The position numbers and the translations under genes were made by a program. DNA of 64,000 bases. It comes from Trema orientale (lineage: Eukaryota > Streptophyta > Magnoliopsida > Rosales > Cannabaceae). Below the pieces are notes generated by a model, which saw only the letters and a program-made list of their open reading frames with translations, had not been told where the DNA came from and made no database searches. Of the stretch, positions 1-12,258 are shown one piece after another (within the stretch, counting starts at the first letter, position 1; the number at the start of each line of letters is the position of its first letter). Location of the stretch: positions 1,015,203 to 1,079,202 of the forward strand of contig JXTC01000004.1 in NCBI GenBank assembly GCA_002914845.1, written 5' to 3'.

Positions 1-1149
1 TTTGGTCCTATCTTGATTTCTTGAGCTCCAAATTAAGTTCTACCACTTGGAAATGATTAGAAATGGTTAAGGGAAGCTGAGAGAAGTCTAAAAATGAGTG
101 GGAGAGTCTCAGGTCGTGGCTGGAGAGAAAGGAGAAGAAAATGACCAGATTTGGTCAAAAGTGATACTTAATGACTAAGAAATGGCATAACTTAAGTTCT
201 AAGGGGTATTTTGGGAATTTTGCACCTTACTTTCCATGTGTCTAGCTCTAGAACATGCTTAGCATACTCACCACGTTGCTGGTCCATCCTATACACTCAA
301 GTATAGACTAAAATGGTGAAACCTAGTTTAGGAGGTGAAAACTAGTCATACTTTGACCTATAATCCCATATGGCCAATCTTATTGTAATCTAGTGGAACC
401 TAACCCCACAACCAATCATTAAACATAAAAAAAATAAGTCAATTAGACTCCAATTAATAATGTAAACAAAGTACTAATGCCTAATCATTAAAGGGCACCA
501 AGATAACTTTACGCGATTAAGCTTAATCTAAGCTAGCTTAGTGCAACTAAACACCAATTTAGTACAGTGACTGCCACCTCGTGCTTACTTGGGGCCAACA
601 AATAAAATGCTATAAATGAGTCCTAAACATTAAATTAAAGCTATTTGACGTGTTAAACGTACAGTGAATTTGGCTCCGAAAAGTGTGAAAAATGCATTTT
701 ATCGAAAAACTACTATTTGACCAAGTTATCAACAAACATGATTTTAATGCACGTTCATATAGTATTACTATTCATAAATGTATTCTTTGTTCCTTTCACA
801 CACCAAGCTCTCTTTCTGAGGGTACTGAGCCTTTACACTGCATGGGAGCACTTCCACAAACATTAGTACAATAATACAGATCATTTAACAATCAGAATGA
901 GTAATTTCCCATGAGATTGATACTAATTGCGTGATATGAATATTATGCAATATGAGTATATTTATTATTGGCTTATTATGCACGTGAGAATCTTGGGCTT
1001 CACAATGAGTTCCATTATACTCGTATAGATCTTGAATATTGAAGATTTTAGAAATTGCGTAACTATGTGGTAGATCAATGACATATGCATTATCAGTAAT
1101 CTTTTGAATGATGCGAAAGGGGCTAATTTTCTTCTGCTTGAGTTTACTG
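1..1149. other. Intergenic DNA, no gene seen
   Basis: AT-rich sequence without a supported reading frame. The short open frames have no recognisable protein content. It lies downstream, in element orientation, of the gypsy remnant that follows and may be its decayed 3' part or LTR, but I could not find LTR borders. Confidence 0.5.
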
Positions 1150-2625
1150 TATTCTTATGCAAGAAGTCTATTTTTACGCAGATAAACCATTACAAAATCG
1201 CCCTCTTCAAATGACTTGAATCTTTTGTGCTTGCCAGCATTAGTCTTGTATTTTGTTACAGACTCTTCTAACTTTTTTTTGACTTCTTCGTGGATGTTGA
1301 TCTCCTTATTGATCAAATGATCAGCAATGATGCTCATCCCTGGAGGTTTTGTTAAAGGTACCAAGTCAAGGGTATATAATGGAGGATAAATATGAACAAT
1401 TTGAAATAGAGATTTACCATTAGAACGATTTGGCACGTTGTTGTAGGCAAACTCAGCTTGCGGTAGGACATTCTCCTATTTTCTAGGGCTTTTTTAATCA
1501 AGCACCATAAAATATTGCTCAGAGTGCAATTGGTGACTTCAGTTTACCTATCTGTATAGAGATGACAAGTGCTACTAAACTGTAAGGTGGTATCAAGTCT
1601 CTTCTATAAATATGCCAAAAATGACTAAAGAATTTACTATCGTGGTCAGAGACTATTGTCTTTGGTAACCCATACAGACGAACAGTCTCTCAAAAGAACA
1701 TTTGAGCAATATATGTAGCATCCGAAGTTTTCTAGTAGGGAATAAAATGAGCCGTTTTAGAAAAATGATCTACCACAACAAAGATAGAATCCAAATCTCT
1801 TTGTGTTCGCGGTAGTCCCAAAATGAAATCTATGGACAAATCTTCCAAATGAGCGTCAATGATTAGGAAGTGGCATGTACAGCCTAGTGTTTTGAGCTTG
1901 TCCCTTTGTAGTCTGGTATATATAACAATATTTAACAAATTTCTCAATATCATGCTTGAGATATGACCAAAACTATCGAGCTTCCACTAATGAAATAGTT
2001 TTATCTCATCCTATATGTCGTTCTAATCTTCCTGCGTGTAGTTCTTGAATGATATGTTCTCTGAGAGATCCTCATGGAATACATAAACGGTTTTCAAAAA
2101 ATAGAAAACTATCATGTATTTGATGTTTATTTGTAACTCTATTAATGCACTTCTGCCATTCTTCCTTGAAATCTTCATCATCTGCATATAAGTATTTTAA
2201 ATAATCAAAACCAATTATTTCATTTTGAACAGTAGTCAGCAATAGAGCTGCAAATATGGGTCAGGCTAAACAGGCTGTGACCCGCAAATTTAGCCCGGCC
2301 CAGGCTGGGCCGAGGTAGTGAGTCTGTTGTACCAGGCCGGCCCGATAGTCAATTTAAAAAAAAAAAATTGTCCCTTTTGTAATTAGGATTTAAAAAAAAT
2401 GATATTTTTACGAAATAGTACCGATTCGGCCCGATTTTGGCCCAATCTAGTACTTAACCATTAGGCTATAGGGCTAGAGCGGGCTGGTCTACTACTATTC
2501 ATGGCCTGACCCAACTCGACTCAAATTTCTATTTTGGCCCAAACGGGCTAGAGTATTTATAACTCTAGTCAGCCGACTTTGTTTAATTATCCCGACTTAT
2601 GTCTGGATGTAGCCAATTTATCGAG
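1150..2625 (-). mobile_element. Decayed Ty3/gypsy retrotransposon, integrase part of pol
   Basis: Read on the minus strand, this stretch encodes broken pieces of a Ty3/gypsy polyprotein in the expected order. Around 2100-1980 is the zinc-binding integrase start (LHAGRLERHIG, with a stop codon before DKT). Around 1953-1732 is the integrase core ([19 protein letters not shown], then [15 protein letters not shown]). Around 1436-1155 is the integrase C-terminal part (HKRFKSFEEGDFVMVYLRK). Stops and frame changes separate the pieces, so no protein can be made. The region above 2570 still reads like the RNase H-integrase linker, with the hAT-type element at 2243-2567 inserted into it. No LTRs could be assigned. 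The family assignment rests on the integrase motifs and is firm; the outer limits are not. Confidence 0.8.
2243..2567. mobile_element. hAT-type miniature element nested in the gypsy remnant
   Basis: A 325-bp element with imperfect terminal inverted repeats, TAGAGCTGCAAATA at the left and the complement of TAGAGTTATAAATA at the right. It is flanked by an 8-bp target duplication that matches at 6 of 8 bases (GTCAGCAA and GTCAGCCG). The 8-bp duplication and TAGAG ends are those of non-autonomous hAT elements. The interior is rich in GGCCCGGCC-like runs, as in a widespread plant hAT MITE type. It carries no reading frame. The surrounding sequence continues the gypsy polyprotein frame on both sides, so this insertion is younger than the retrotransposon. 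Confidence 0.7.
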
Positions 2626-2994
2626 CATGCATCCGATTTGGAGCTTGATGATGCATATTTGGTGGAAGTTCGGAAGAGATCGTAAATTCTCTTGTTTCTT
2701 CAAATGAATAAATTCCAATTGTTTTGTTTGAAAAAGAAAAACGAAAAGAAAAGAAAAAAGAAAAATGTGGTATAAAAGTGAACAAGTTTTCAACTTCCTT
2801 ACGGTTTATTTATTAATTATTTTTGTATATTAATAATACTAATTTTTTTCAAAAAATATTTAAGCTAGGTAGCGTAGATACCTAAAGCATAGTCCTCCTT
2901 TGGATTATGAATTGACTTCTTTTATAAAGCCTTGTCCCACGAGCAGAAAGAAGAAGGAAACGAAAAAGAAGTCCCAAAAAAAAAAAGAAAAAAA

Positions 2995-3987
2995 ATGGCG
3001 AGACTCCCATTGGAGATGATTAACGAGATAATTTGCCGACTGAGTGTGAAGGATCTATTGCGTTACAGGTCCGTGTGCAAGGAATGGTGCTCCCTAATCG
3101 ACGGCCCTGATTTCATCAGGACTCTACTGGGTCGACTTGGATTCTCTGGACTCTCCCATACGACTCGACAAAAGCAGAGGCAGGATCATAGATATGGGCT
3201 GCTGTAATGGCTTGATTATTGAAGGTTATTGGCGTAGCGATGCGGCTGTGTGGGACCCTTCTACCAGGAAGTACACGAAGTTGTCTTTTAATAATACCGA
3301 CTCTCCTTATCCCTCAGCTGTGATAGGATTTGGTTACGACCCTGTTATCGACGACCATAAGTTACTAACTTCGACCATAATTTCTCGTGGGAAAGACATG
3401 AGCGAGTTCCAGCTATACCGTGTAAAGGCCAAAACTTGGGAAAGACTTACTGAAGACTTCTCTGATAACTTTGGTTACGATGATTTCGGGCGGCATGCGC
3501 TTGTTTCCACTTCTTTGGCTTGTGATGCCAAGGCGGCAGGAAGCAGAACATGGCTCAAGTACCCAATTCGTTTTCGGGTTCGATCTCGTGACTTACAAAG
3601 TGAGCAAGTTTTCGTTGCCGAATTTCGAAAGAGAACCTGCCCCCTGCACACTGGGGGTAGAATTAGGAGGCTGCCTTTGCTTGCTTTGCCCTTACGACGA
3701 ACCAGAACGTAGTCTTGACATATGGGTGATAAAGGACTTAGAGTCGAGTTTGGGACCTACTTGGGCTAAGCAGTTCTCAAGTGGCGCGCTCAGATGGGCC
3801 TGGCTATTTCGTATACGGGGTCCCTCTTAAATATTACGAGACTACTGTTCAGCTTCTCTTGTATGTAGACTGCGAGAGACTCATTCTGTATGATTTGAAA
3901 ACGAAGACAACTAAAGATGTGAAGATTCCGGGTATTCCAGAAAGTATAGGCGCACTCCTAGGTGTGCGCAGCCTCGTTGGAATCTAA
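2995..3987 (+). pseudogene. F-box protein pseudogene (CPR1/CPR30-like), at least three frame changes
   Basis: The ATG at 2995 opens a typical F-box: MARLPLEMINEIICRLSVKD, then LLRYRSVCKEWCSLID (residues 1-36). F-box proteins join the SCF ubiquitin ligase through this domain. The rest resembles the F-box-associated part of the CPR1/CPR30 type (LDSLDSPIRLD, CCNGLI, AVWDPSTRKY, VIGFGYDPV, FDLVTYKVSKFSLP). The homologous reading moves from frame 1 to frame 2 near 3130, to frame 3 near 3540, and back to frame 1 near 3790. The spacer between F-box and the next domain also looks too short, which suggests a deletion. No splice-site pattern would rescue these shifts without losing conserved sequence, so I call it a pseudogene. 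Sequencing errors could mimic single shifts but are unlikely to explain three. Confidence 0.75.
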
Positions 3988-4496
3988 TGCTAGTAACTAG
4001 CTAGTATAACATAGGAAGGACTTTTTTAGGATTGAACTTGATAAACTTTTGTTCCGTTTATCTCAAGATTTTTTTGTCTCATTGTTCTCTTACTCCTAGC
4101 ATGCGGTAACCCTGCCTAGTCAGGGAGAATAATATATAACATTAATGCAGCAATACCAATTTAAATTTTAAGTTCTAACTCTTTCTTTAATATTTCATCT
4201 TAGGGGGTTTTGGTTTGCTTGATTTTTTTCACAATAGTTTTTAGACATGTCACTTTCAAATAATATCTCCTAAAAGCCAAATCCAGGGTATCCATATATC
4301 AGACTTATCAGTTACGATCAGTATCACTCTCATATTTCATAGTACTACTTATCTTGGAGGCTGTTAAACTTAAATGATGTCTCTAATCTTTGGGTTTACA
4401 AATGGACTATGGTTAAAAATAATAATAATTGGGAAAAGCTGTGGTTATGAATATGGAAAATGACGTAAATTATTCAATTATGACATCTGTGAACTA
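3988..4496. other. Intergenic DNA downstream of the F-box pseudogene
   Basis: AT-rich sequence without a gene. I see nothing specific in it. Confidence 0.5.
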
Positions 4497-4893
4497 TCGA
4501 TATATATATATATTAAGCCAGTTTAATATTAATGATACTTTATATTAAATTTAGTTCATCGAACAAATGGCTGTGACACATTCGTTGTATCAAAATAAAT
4601 GTAAAATAAATACATTGTTTAACTAATAGCTGTGATACATTCGTTGCATCAAAATAAATGTAAAAATAAATACATTGTTTAATGTTTTATATAATATTAT
4701 ATTTAATTTAATATTAATTATACCTTATATTAAATTTAGTTCATTGAACAAAAAGTTATGTAACATTAATCTCATCAAAATAAATATAGAGACAATTACA
4801 TTCTTTAATATTATAATATATTGAACCTAACTATAAATTAGGCCTAATATATGTAATATTAATACCATATCGCGCAAAAAGCGGTATAACTAA
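4497..4893 (+). mobile_element. Short non-autonomous Helitron (copy 1)
   Basis: Begins TCGATATATATATATATTAA and ends in a small GC hairpin (CGC..GCG around 4871-4883), seven bases before a CTAA terminus. It sits between a host A (4496) and T (4894). A 5' TC, a 3' CTRR, a hairpin just inside the 3' end and insertion between A and T without target duplication are the hallmarks of Helitrons. The interior contains two near-identical direct repeats of about 65 bp (around 4556-4676). It carries no coding capacity. The interior and both ends are clearly related to the element at 22783-23549, which supports the borders. Confidence 0.7.
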
Positions 4894-5714
4894 TAGAATA
4901 ATCGATGAAACATCGAGAAAATTACAATTGCGTACAGCCATTACTTAACAAACCTCATACTGCAGACATTAATGCTAGTAAAAGGCAGCCATAAAATTTC
5001 AAAAGTCGGGAACCAAATTGTCTCAACAAAGAAAGTCGGGACCAAAAGTGCCATTAACCCTTAATAAAATTACTACCTTTGAAGTTTTCTTGCATATTTC
5101 TTACATTTGAGAAGTATAAATAAAATAATGGACTGAACACCGAGACAAAACAATTGTGTTGTACTGTCATTACTAATCAAACCTCAAACTACAGACATTG
5201 CTAGCAAAACACTACTCTAAAATATCAGATCCTTCTACGATGCATATTGAATTGGTAAAGCCAACTAGACAATTTTTCAGAACAAAGTTGTATAATTAGG
5301 ACCATATATATATAATACTTTACCTGCAGCATTAGAAACTTCACATTAATGCTTGCGGCTTGCAATGGTCAATACTCAACATACAATACAGCAACTAACT
5401 TAAAAGTAGTGTTTCAGAAATTTCTTTCACTTGAATTTATAATAAAAGTAGATAAAGTTGCAAAATTCTTTCACTTGAACTAATCTGCTCAGAAAGTTGT
5501 TCATAAGTTTACCACTGACATGTCGTGACATTCAAAATTCGGAAGAATGATAATGCCAAATTAGATACATAGTTTTCCCCTGATGTGAAAACATGAAGAA
5601 TTGATTCTGCACTTCTGCTTATCATTATCACTCACAAATTCAGTGCAGCACATGAGCTGTGGCTTTGCAGAATAATGTAGATTCGAACCCTGCACTTCTA
5701 CATTATTCTCATCA
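4894..5714. other. Intergenic DNA and 3' flank of the DUF1195 gene
   Basis: AT-rich. The right-hand part just below 5715 should hold the 3' untranslated region and polyadenylation site of the minus-strand DUF1195 gene. I could not place the poly(A) signal with confidence. Confidence 0.4.
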
Positions 5715-7903
5715 TCAACTGCTCGTCGTTGAGCTCACCACCTCTCCACCTCTATCTGCTTGCCTCAAAGCCTTAGTAAGTTCCCGTGCACTCTGACAAT
5801 AAGGACAGGCAAAAACACAAGGCCAAGACAAGGGTATTAGAATTTACGAAAAGTGTTCCACAAATGAAAACAAACTAATCTGTACAAGAGAAAAAAACTT
5901 GGGAGAACATGCCCCATTCACTGTGGGGTTAAATTTACGTGTCTAGAAAAGGTTCGAAGGAATTCAATACTAAATCCGACCAACACAACTTTTTGCAATA
6001 ACCAGAACATACAAGGACGTGACTCTTTAACTGTATAATATCAATATTTGTCTAACGTAGGATCTACAAGTTTCGTAGTGAAGGTCACTTTTTCAAAATT
6101 TCCATACTCAATAAACCATTGCCACATGATTTCAGATAGACATGGCAATTAAGATAATCTCAATATGCTTCTTTTTACAAATTTTGCTTATGACAAAACT
6201 TATCACGACATTAATCTGAAAAAAAACAAAAACTATGCTTAAGATAGAGGTAAAGACCTTATAAAATAAGGGATTGGAATGAGATGTAGTGATTTGAATG
6301 CTTTATGACTTTTATCTATCATCTATAGTCCACAACACAATAACATACCACGCTGAGTATGAGAATCCATAGCATCAAATTTACACCCAACTACAGACAT
6401 GTTCCCAATTTCTTGGGCATTTTGTCATGATTTCTAAGGACATACACATATAATCAAACCAGAAACAAACGAAACATGAGCAAGGAGACGATGTATCAGA
6501 AATCAATCATACAATTTATTTTGAGGAAAATAATTCAGTCATGTCAAACTTGGACTCTGAAAGAGCATTGCAGCTCAACAAAAAATAGTATCACCACACC
6601 AGGATTAAGCTCAATCTGATTTTTCCTACAGGCTATAACTTTGGATCATTCAACCACACTGAACACGATCTATAGTAATTGACTACAGAAATTTAAACCA
6701 TAAAAACATAACAAAGCCCCAGTATCTATTCCTGGCTGACATTCGACTAGCAGTAAACGTGCTGTTCAAACCAGCAGAAAACAACTAAAAACCATCCACG
6801 TTAACTGACATCGCCAATACCCAAGATGTCTCATAAGCCAGGGTTTGCCATAATGGAGCTTAACTCATTCTCAATTGGGAAGAAGCTGCTATGTTAACTG
6901 ACATCGCCGATACCCAAGATGTCTCATAAGCCAGGGTTTGCCATAATAGAGCTTAACTCATTCTCAATTGGGAAGAAGCTGCTAAGTATTGCTTTGCCAA
7001 CAGATTCAAACAAGAATAGTAATAAGCACACATAACTGCATAGTGATAAGTACGACACATAACCATAAATCCTAAGATTAATGAACATTCAACTATTTAC
7101 TAAACACGAAATTGAATATCCTTAAAGTGTTTATCCACTCCCAAATGCAGAACAATTGAAGGCAACATCGGTAACAGTCGATAATTCGGGCTGACTTGTT
7201 TCAGTTCCGAATTCAAACACGAGCGAAGTCTCCATTGATTCAAACAACATTGATTAAAATAAACAAAGAGCTAGAATAAGGGGTGAGAACCGTTGATTGG
7301 ACAGGAGGAGGATCAATATTGATGGAGCGTACGGACATTTTAGCGATCTCTGTAATGGCAGCCTCCCTAACCCCAGGTACATCACTGGTCAAGTCCTCGT
7401 AGGCAGCTTCAAACGCCTCTTGCCAGAACCTCGGTAATCTGATCCGACGGCTGTTAGTGTACACATCCCACATGTGCTTCACCACCTTCTCTCTCTCCTC
7501 CATTTCCTGAACCGAAAAATACCCAAAACCCAAATCAAATTCGAGATTCACCGTACAAACCCAAGATCCAACTCCAAAAACAAGAACCCATTTATAGTTT
7601 TGACAAATAAAAAATACCCATAATAAAAAAATAAAAAGAGAAAAATGGGAAAAGAGGGTTACTAACAAGAACGTCGAGATCGTCGTGGATGGGGGTATCG
7701 AAATCGTCGGAGATACGGTTGAGGTTGCCGGCGGACCACCGGAGAGTGACGGTTCCGGTGAACATGGACCAAAGTGCGAGCAATAAAATGGCACCCAATG
7801 CCCAGAATTTGTACCTTCCTTTACCAAATGCTTGACCCGAATCCGAGCTCTCTTTCTTCGTGGTGGTCGCTGTCGTTGTTGGAAGCCCATCTTCGTCCTT
7901 CAT
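5715..7903 (-). CDS. DUF1195 membrane protein, three exons
   Basis: Exons 7903-7667, 7506-7291 and 5792-5715 join to a 176-residue protein. Intron borders are GT/AG. Intron 1 starts GTTAGT. Intron 2 starts with the weak donor GTTCTC and is about 1.5 kb long. The start codon opens MKDEDGLP. Residues 33-53 (FWALGAILLLALWSMFTG) form one membrane segment. The conserved body follows (LRWSAGNLNR, TPIHDDLDVL, EMEEREKVVKHMWDVYTNS, RRIRLPRFWQEAFEAAYEDL, DVPGVREAA), then a polar tail in exon 3 (SARELTKALRQA). This is the plant DUF1195 family (Arabidopsis At5g65650 and At4g36660, from memory). Its members are sometimes labelled sugar or polyol transporter by mistake; the protein has one membrane segment and no transporter fold. 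Function is unknown. Exon 3 was found by matching the family C-terminus and splice phase. Confidence 0.88.
6800..6985. repeat. 93-bp tandem duplication in DUF1195 intron 2
   Basis: Two adjacent copies (6800-6892 and 6893-6985), each starting GTTAACTGACATCGCC and ending AAGAAGCTGCT. I count about three base differences, so the duplication is recent. It lies inside the intron and does not affect coding. Confidence 0.9.
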
Positions 7904-10230
7904 TTTCTAATTTTATTTATTTTAATTTTAAAAAAATGTGAGTATATGTGTGTGTATATATATATACAGATTAAGTTGAAGGTTCAGTGTCTGAGATGGA
8001 CTCTGAGATTTGAAAGAGAAGAAAAAATGGAAAGTCGATCTGATATGAGAAAGAGTTTCTTGTGCTTGTTGGAATAGTTTCTGAATCAGAGAAGAGAAGG
8101 GGAGGGTTTAAAGTCCAATAATATATATTGTGGGGCCACTAAATGAATATTTAATTGTGTTTGGGTTGACCTTTGATTAGATTTATTGCTGATGGTCTCT
8201 TGGGGGAGAATTCTGGCCCTTGGATTTTAGTGGCTCAAAGCATTAATTAATTATCAATTTGACGTATGTCCCCTATCCACAGTTCCAAGCTACCGACGCT
8301 ACACGTCGTCGTTTATGGTGTTCTGCAATAGCTTGCTTAATCTTTGTCGCTTGCTTAATCTTTGTCAATTATAACAAGAGTTGGAATATTGAGAATTTGA
8401 CGTAAAATTTATGCTACTTTTGTGAAACACTAAAATTTATTAACCGCCAATAAATATGATTTGCTGACATTTCTTTCATAAATAAGAGGTTTTAGTTCTT
8501 CTTTTGTATGACTTACGAGTATGTATATCGGGTGATTATCAATTTTGACACTACATTCAATTTCAATGGCGAAATATGGGATAAATTATGACTCATATAG
8601 ACTTTGATTCAAACTATGATTTTAGAAATCAGAATTCACTTTCGCATCCTCACTATACAGTAAAACATCATCGACAAGATTGACAAAACTACTTCTGATG
8701 ACGACAAATTATATTTTTTGGCATCAGTTGCAACAGAAATTTATGGAGAAGGCTAGTGAAGAAATTTAGATTGACTATGGTTTAGAACCCAAAAATAAAT
8801 AAATAAATAAATAAATAAAGATTTTGCCCCTTTGATTATGATATTTACGTAAACTTAGAGACATATGACATTAAGGGCTAATTTTTTATTTTTTATTTTT
8901 GGATAGTTCTATTATCACACCTTCATTTGCTCTCCACATACCTAGATTTTGTTAGTTTTTTTATTACCAAAAAATTTCTTGTTGAAATTCTTTTAAGGAA
9001 AAAAGTTTCACACGCTCTTTTAAAAAACACTACTCCTAAATAAAATTAAAAAAAAAAAAAAAGATCATGAGAAAACATTTAATTAAAACAAAAATGGAAA
9101 CAAAATTTTGAACAAAAAATTCAACAAATAAATAAAGATAACATATCTGCCTCTTTCTTTTATCTTCGGCCTCTGTCATCTTACCAAAAAACGTAATCTC
9201 AAATTAAATATTCCATAGTTCATCTGGTAGAGGTTTTCTTCTATAATGTTGTCCTTCTTTTCATTTCTTTTCTAGAAATAGTCATATTTGTTTCGAACTA
9301 TAGTTATTTTTCTCTTCACCTATATGTTGGACTTTTTATTCAATTGACAAGTTTTGGTCACTCTATAATTTTTAAGGTTTTTTTTTTTCTTTTAAATCTC
9401 AAGTTTTAGTTAAATGAAACTCTTGTGTATTGAAAAAATAAAATTACAGAACATATAAAAATCAATATAAAGATAAGCTTTGCATTCCATAAGCTGCAAC
9501 TTTATCGAATTAGAAAATATATATATATATATACAAAAGGAGGGTTGGAAAGATACACATGGAAGAAATAATTTTTAATAGGATAAAGAAGAATTATTAG
9601 GTTAATGTTTCTTAGATTAAAAAGGGGTAAGAAGCATGAAAGAAGAATAAAGAAAAAAGAATGCATATGGTTAGAAGATGGAAGACAAGAGAGAGGTGGG
9701 AATTAATAGGAGAGTGGATGAGAAAAGAAAAGAAAAAATTAAATTGAGGGGTGATATATGAATAATCAAAGGTATTATTAGCAATAATTAAAGAGAAATT
9801 TAGATGAATCACTAATATTTTAAATTTGATTAAGTAAATATCCACTTTTTAAATTTTATAGCTAAATGTTCAGGCAGATATATTTTTATACTTGGTAGAT
9901 ATGTTTATCTACTAATTTCAGTTAATGTGTTGAAATGTATTGGGTATGTAAAATTTTACACTTGGTATATAAACATATAAACCGGACATTTTACTATAAC
10001 ATTTGATAAAGGAATATTTACTTAAATCGGGGCCAAAATTTGGTCATATTTCTATAAGACCCATAATTAAATTTCAAATTTGGATGAGAGGATGGTTTTA
10101 GAAAGAGTGTGGATAGAGCAGATAAAAGGGTGATAATAGAACAACTTTTTTTTTTTTAATGGAACTTATGAAACGACAGTTTATCACTATGAGGCCATTA
10201 GTTGACCCATTAGGGAAAAAAAATCCTGTA
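7904..10230. other. Intergenic DNA upstream of the DUF1195 gene
   Basis: More than 2 kb of AT-rich DNA without a gene. The part next to 7904 should hold the DUF1195 promoter and 5' leader (a TATATATATA run at about 7957-7968). An (AAAT)n microsatellite lies at 8791-8819. The short open frames at 9612-9845 (minus) and 7832-8077 (plus) have no protein-like content. Confidence 0.5.
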
Positions 10231-10904
10231 TATTTAGGTCTGTATACACTTAGGTCCCATTTGGTGCAGAGGAATGGGATTGAGATTAGGATAAATAGTC
10301 CTAATCATATGTTGGTGAAAATTTTATACTGCACTAATAGTCACCTAACTCAAAATAATCCCATATATTATGGGATAAACAATCCCACCCAACATAGTGG
10401 GATTACCCAGGATTATTTTTTCCAAATCGCCCTCCCTCTTCTCTTCTCCCGACAGTTCATATCACCCTTTCCTCTTGGTCGGACACTCTCTTTTCTTACA
10501 CCGTCATGGTCGTGTCACTGCTGCCTCCTCCCATCTTGTGCCGCCGTCGCCAGACTTTTCTAATTTTGGTGCTCGTGCTAAACTATGGAGCACTGAGAAT
10601 AATGGGCTTTGACGAAGATGAAGATTAGGCTTTGAGAATAAGATCCACCCTTCTTGTTGAAGGAGTCAAAGCATGTGGTGAAGACTGATGCATGGGAGAT
10701 GTGAGTGGTTTAGAGCTTTCGTGGCAATTTTTTTTTTCAGAACTTTGGCAGCCGATTTGTGTTGGGTTCATCATCATGGAGCCAAAGGCCCTTTCCATCC
10801 CCTATCATATTTAATCATCTTTATCTACAAAGATATATATATATATATACACACACATGTATACATGTACGCTCCATTTCTTAGCTTAGATCCATAGGGA
10901 AAAT
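10231..10904. other. Repeat-like DNA left of the solo LTR, possible half of a hAT-like element
   Basis: The text TTAGGTCCCATTTGGTGCAG near 10249 resembles, with many transitions, the complement of the sequence ending near 12553 (GTCCTAAACAAGCCCTTA). This type of terminus is common in plant hAT elements. If real, the solo LTR at 10905-12253 was inserted into that older element. I found no target duplication. The open frames at 10159-10563 and 10688-10897 show no recognised domain. Confidence 0.3.
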
Positions 10905-12253
10905 TGTTGATTCATGCTTTGTATTATCAATCCTTCTCTCATATTTTCAAGCTAACAAATATATGATTATGAACTAATGATCTACTTGAGTGTGTAGCAA
11001 GTTAAATTGAAATGATCACAAGACATTCAAGATGGATTATGGAAAAGAGTTTGAAGACAAAGATCAAGATAACAAGACCTAGACGAGCAAAGGTTATATA
11101 CTTAGTTCTTGTACTTGAATATTTGTCTACATATTGTATGGTCTTAATGGTTCAAATTTTTCATAAAATTAGAAATTTTCAAAGCCAAACTGTCAAATCT
11201 GTTTATCTCAAATTAAAATATGAAATTTATTTTACATAAGTTTTTAAATTAATTTATGAACTTCTATACTTCTTATATAACATATTAAATCAATTTATAA
11301 AGTCATATTTTGATAATAATTGAAAAAGACTTGAAATAAAATCCAAAAACAGCTCTCGGATAGAATCAGCCGACCGGCCCCCAGAATCAATCTACTGATT
11401 CTCCTGTTTTCTTTTAACTGCTTTTTGAAGTTGACCGTTACAACGCACTTTCCACGGCTAGTATTTTTGATCGACCAAAAGTGGTTTTTCGATCTGCCGA
11501 AAATAACAGATTGTCTGTCAAACGGTCTAAATCTGCTCGTTTTCATTCTAGTCTATATATAGAAGCTTTTCTAACACTTGAAATAACTTTCGAACATTCC
11601 TACATTGCTTTAAACATACTTTCAAGTTGTTCAAATCATCTTTTGTGAATCAAACTTTCAAATCCACTTTTTCATAAAAATCAATTGAGCCAAACTAGAT
11701 CATATCTTTTGTTCCCATTTATTCTCTCTAAGCCTACCTTGTGTCAATCTTTTTATTAGAGAGATTCTATTTGAATGTTGCAACAAAAACAAAAACTCAA
11801 ATTCTATTTGTGAGTTGAGGTTGACATTGGATTCATAAACAACCAGATTTAGATGTTTGGCACCAGAGTCTAAACAATCCGACTTAGGCGTGATAGAGTC
11901 AGATTCAATCTTATTGTAAAGGCGAGAGTGTACCTAAGGAGAAAGCATTCATCGTATAAAAGGAATGGTCAAGCCCATTCTCTTGATCCGATAATGGAAA
12001 GCTCGAAGCGGGTTGCCAAGAGACAGGGACGTAGACAAACTATAGTGTTTATTGAACCTCATAAAAATTGTGTTTGCATTTCTCTATCTCTATCTTTTTA
12101 ATTTATTTATCTTAAGCTTGTGCATGCAATGTAGCTATCTTTACTTGTTATTACTTTTACCTGTTAAATTTACTTATTTGTCAATAAAAGTTTGCAAAAG
12201 TTTTTCAAACCCAATTCACCCCTCCTCTTGGGTTAGCTAATCTTGGGCTAACA
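10905..12253 (+). mobile_element. Solo LTR, Ty1/copia-like, 1349 bp, with target duplication
   Basis: The element starts TGTTGATTC and ends GGGCTAACA, giving TG...CA with TGTT/AACA inverted ends. It is flanked on both sides by the 5-bp duplication AAAAT (10900-10904 and 12254-12258). Inside, a TATA-like box (CTATATATAGAAGC, near 11553) is followed by the LTR leader. Text near the 3' end (TTCACCCCTCCTCTTGGG) is typical of large copia LTRs. No internal retrotransposon sequence is attached on either side, so it is a solo LTR left by recombination between two LTRs. The lineage within copia is an inference. Confidence 0.85.
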
Positions 12254-12258
12254 AAAAT

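Noticed and set aside
5680..5700. B-box-like text (complement of GATTCGAACCCTGC) suggesting a tRNA or SINE
   Set aside because: No A box, no cloverleaf and no poly(A) tail. It lies in the 3' flank of the DUF1195 gene.
6800..6985. Direct repeat considered as a CRISPR-like or satellite array
   Set aside because: Only two copies in tandem inside a plant intron, so it is a simple duplication.
10159..10897. Open frames of 134, 71 and 69 residues that might be a small gene
   Set aside because: No domain, no start context and repeat-like DNA around them.
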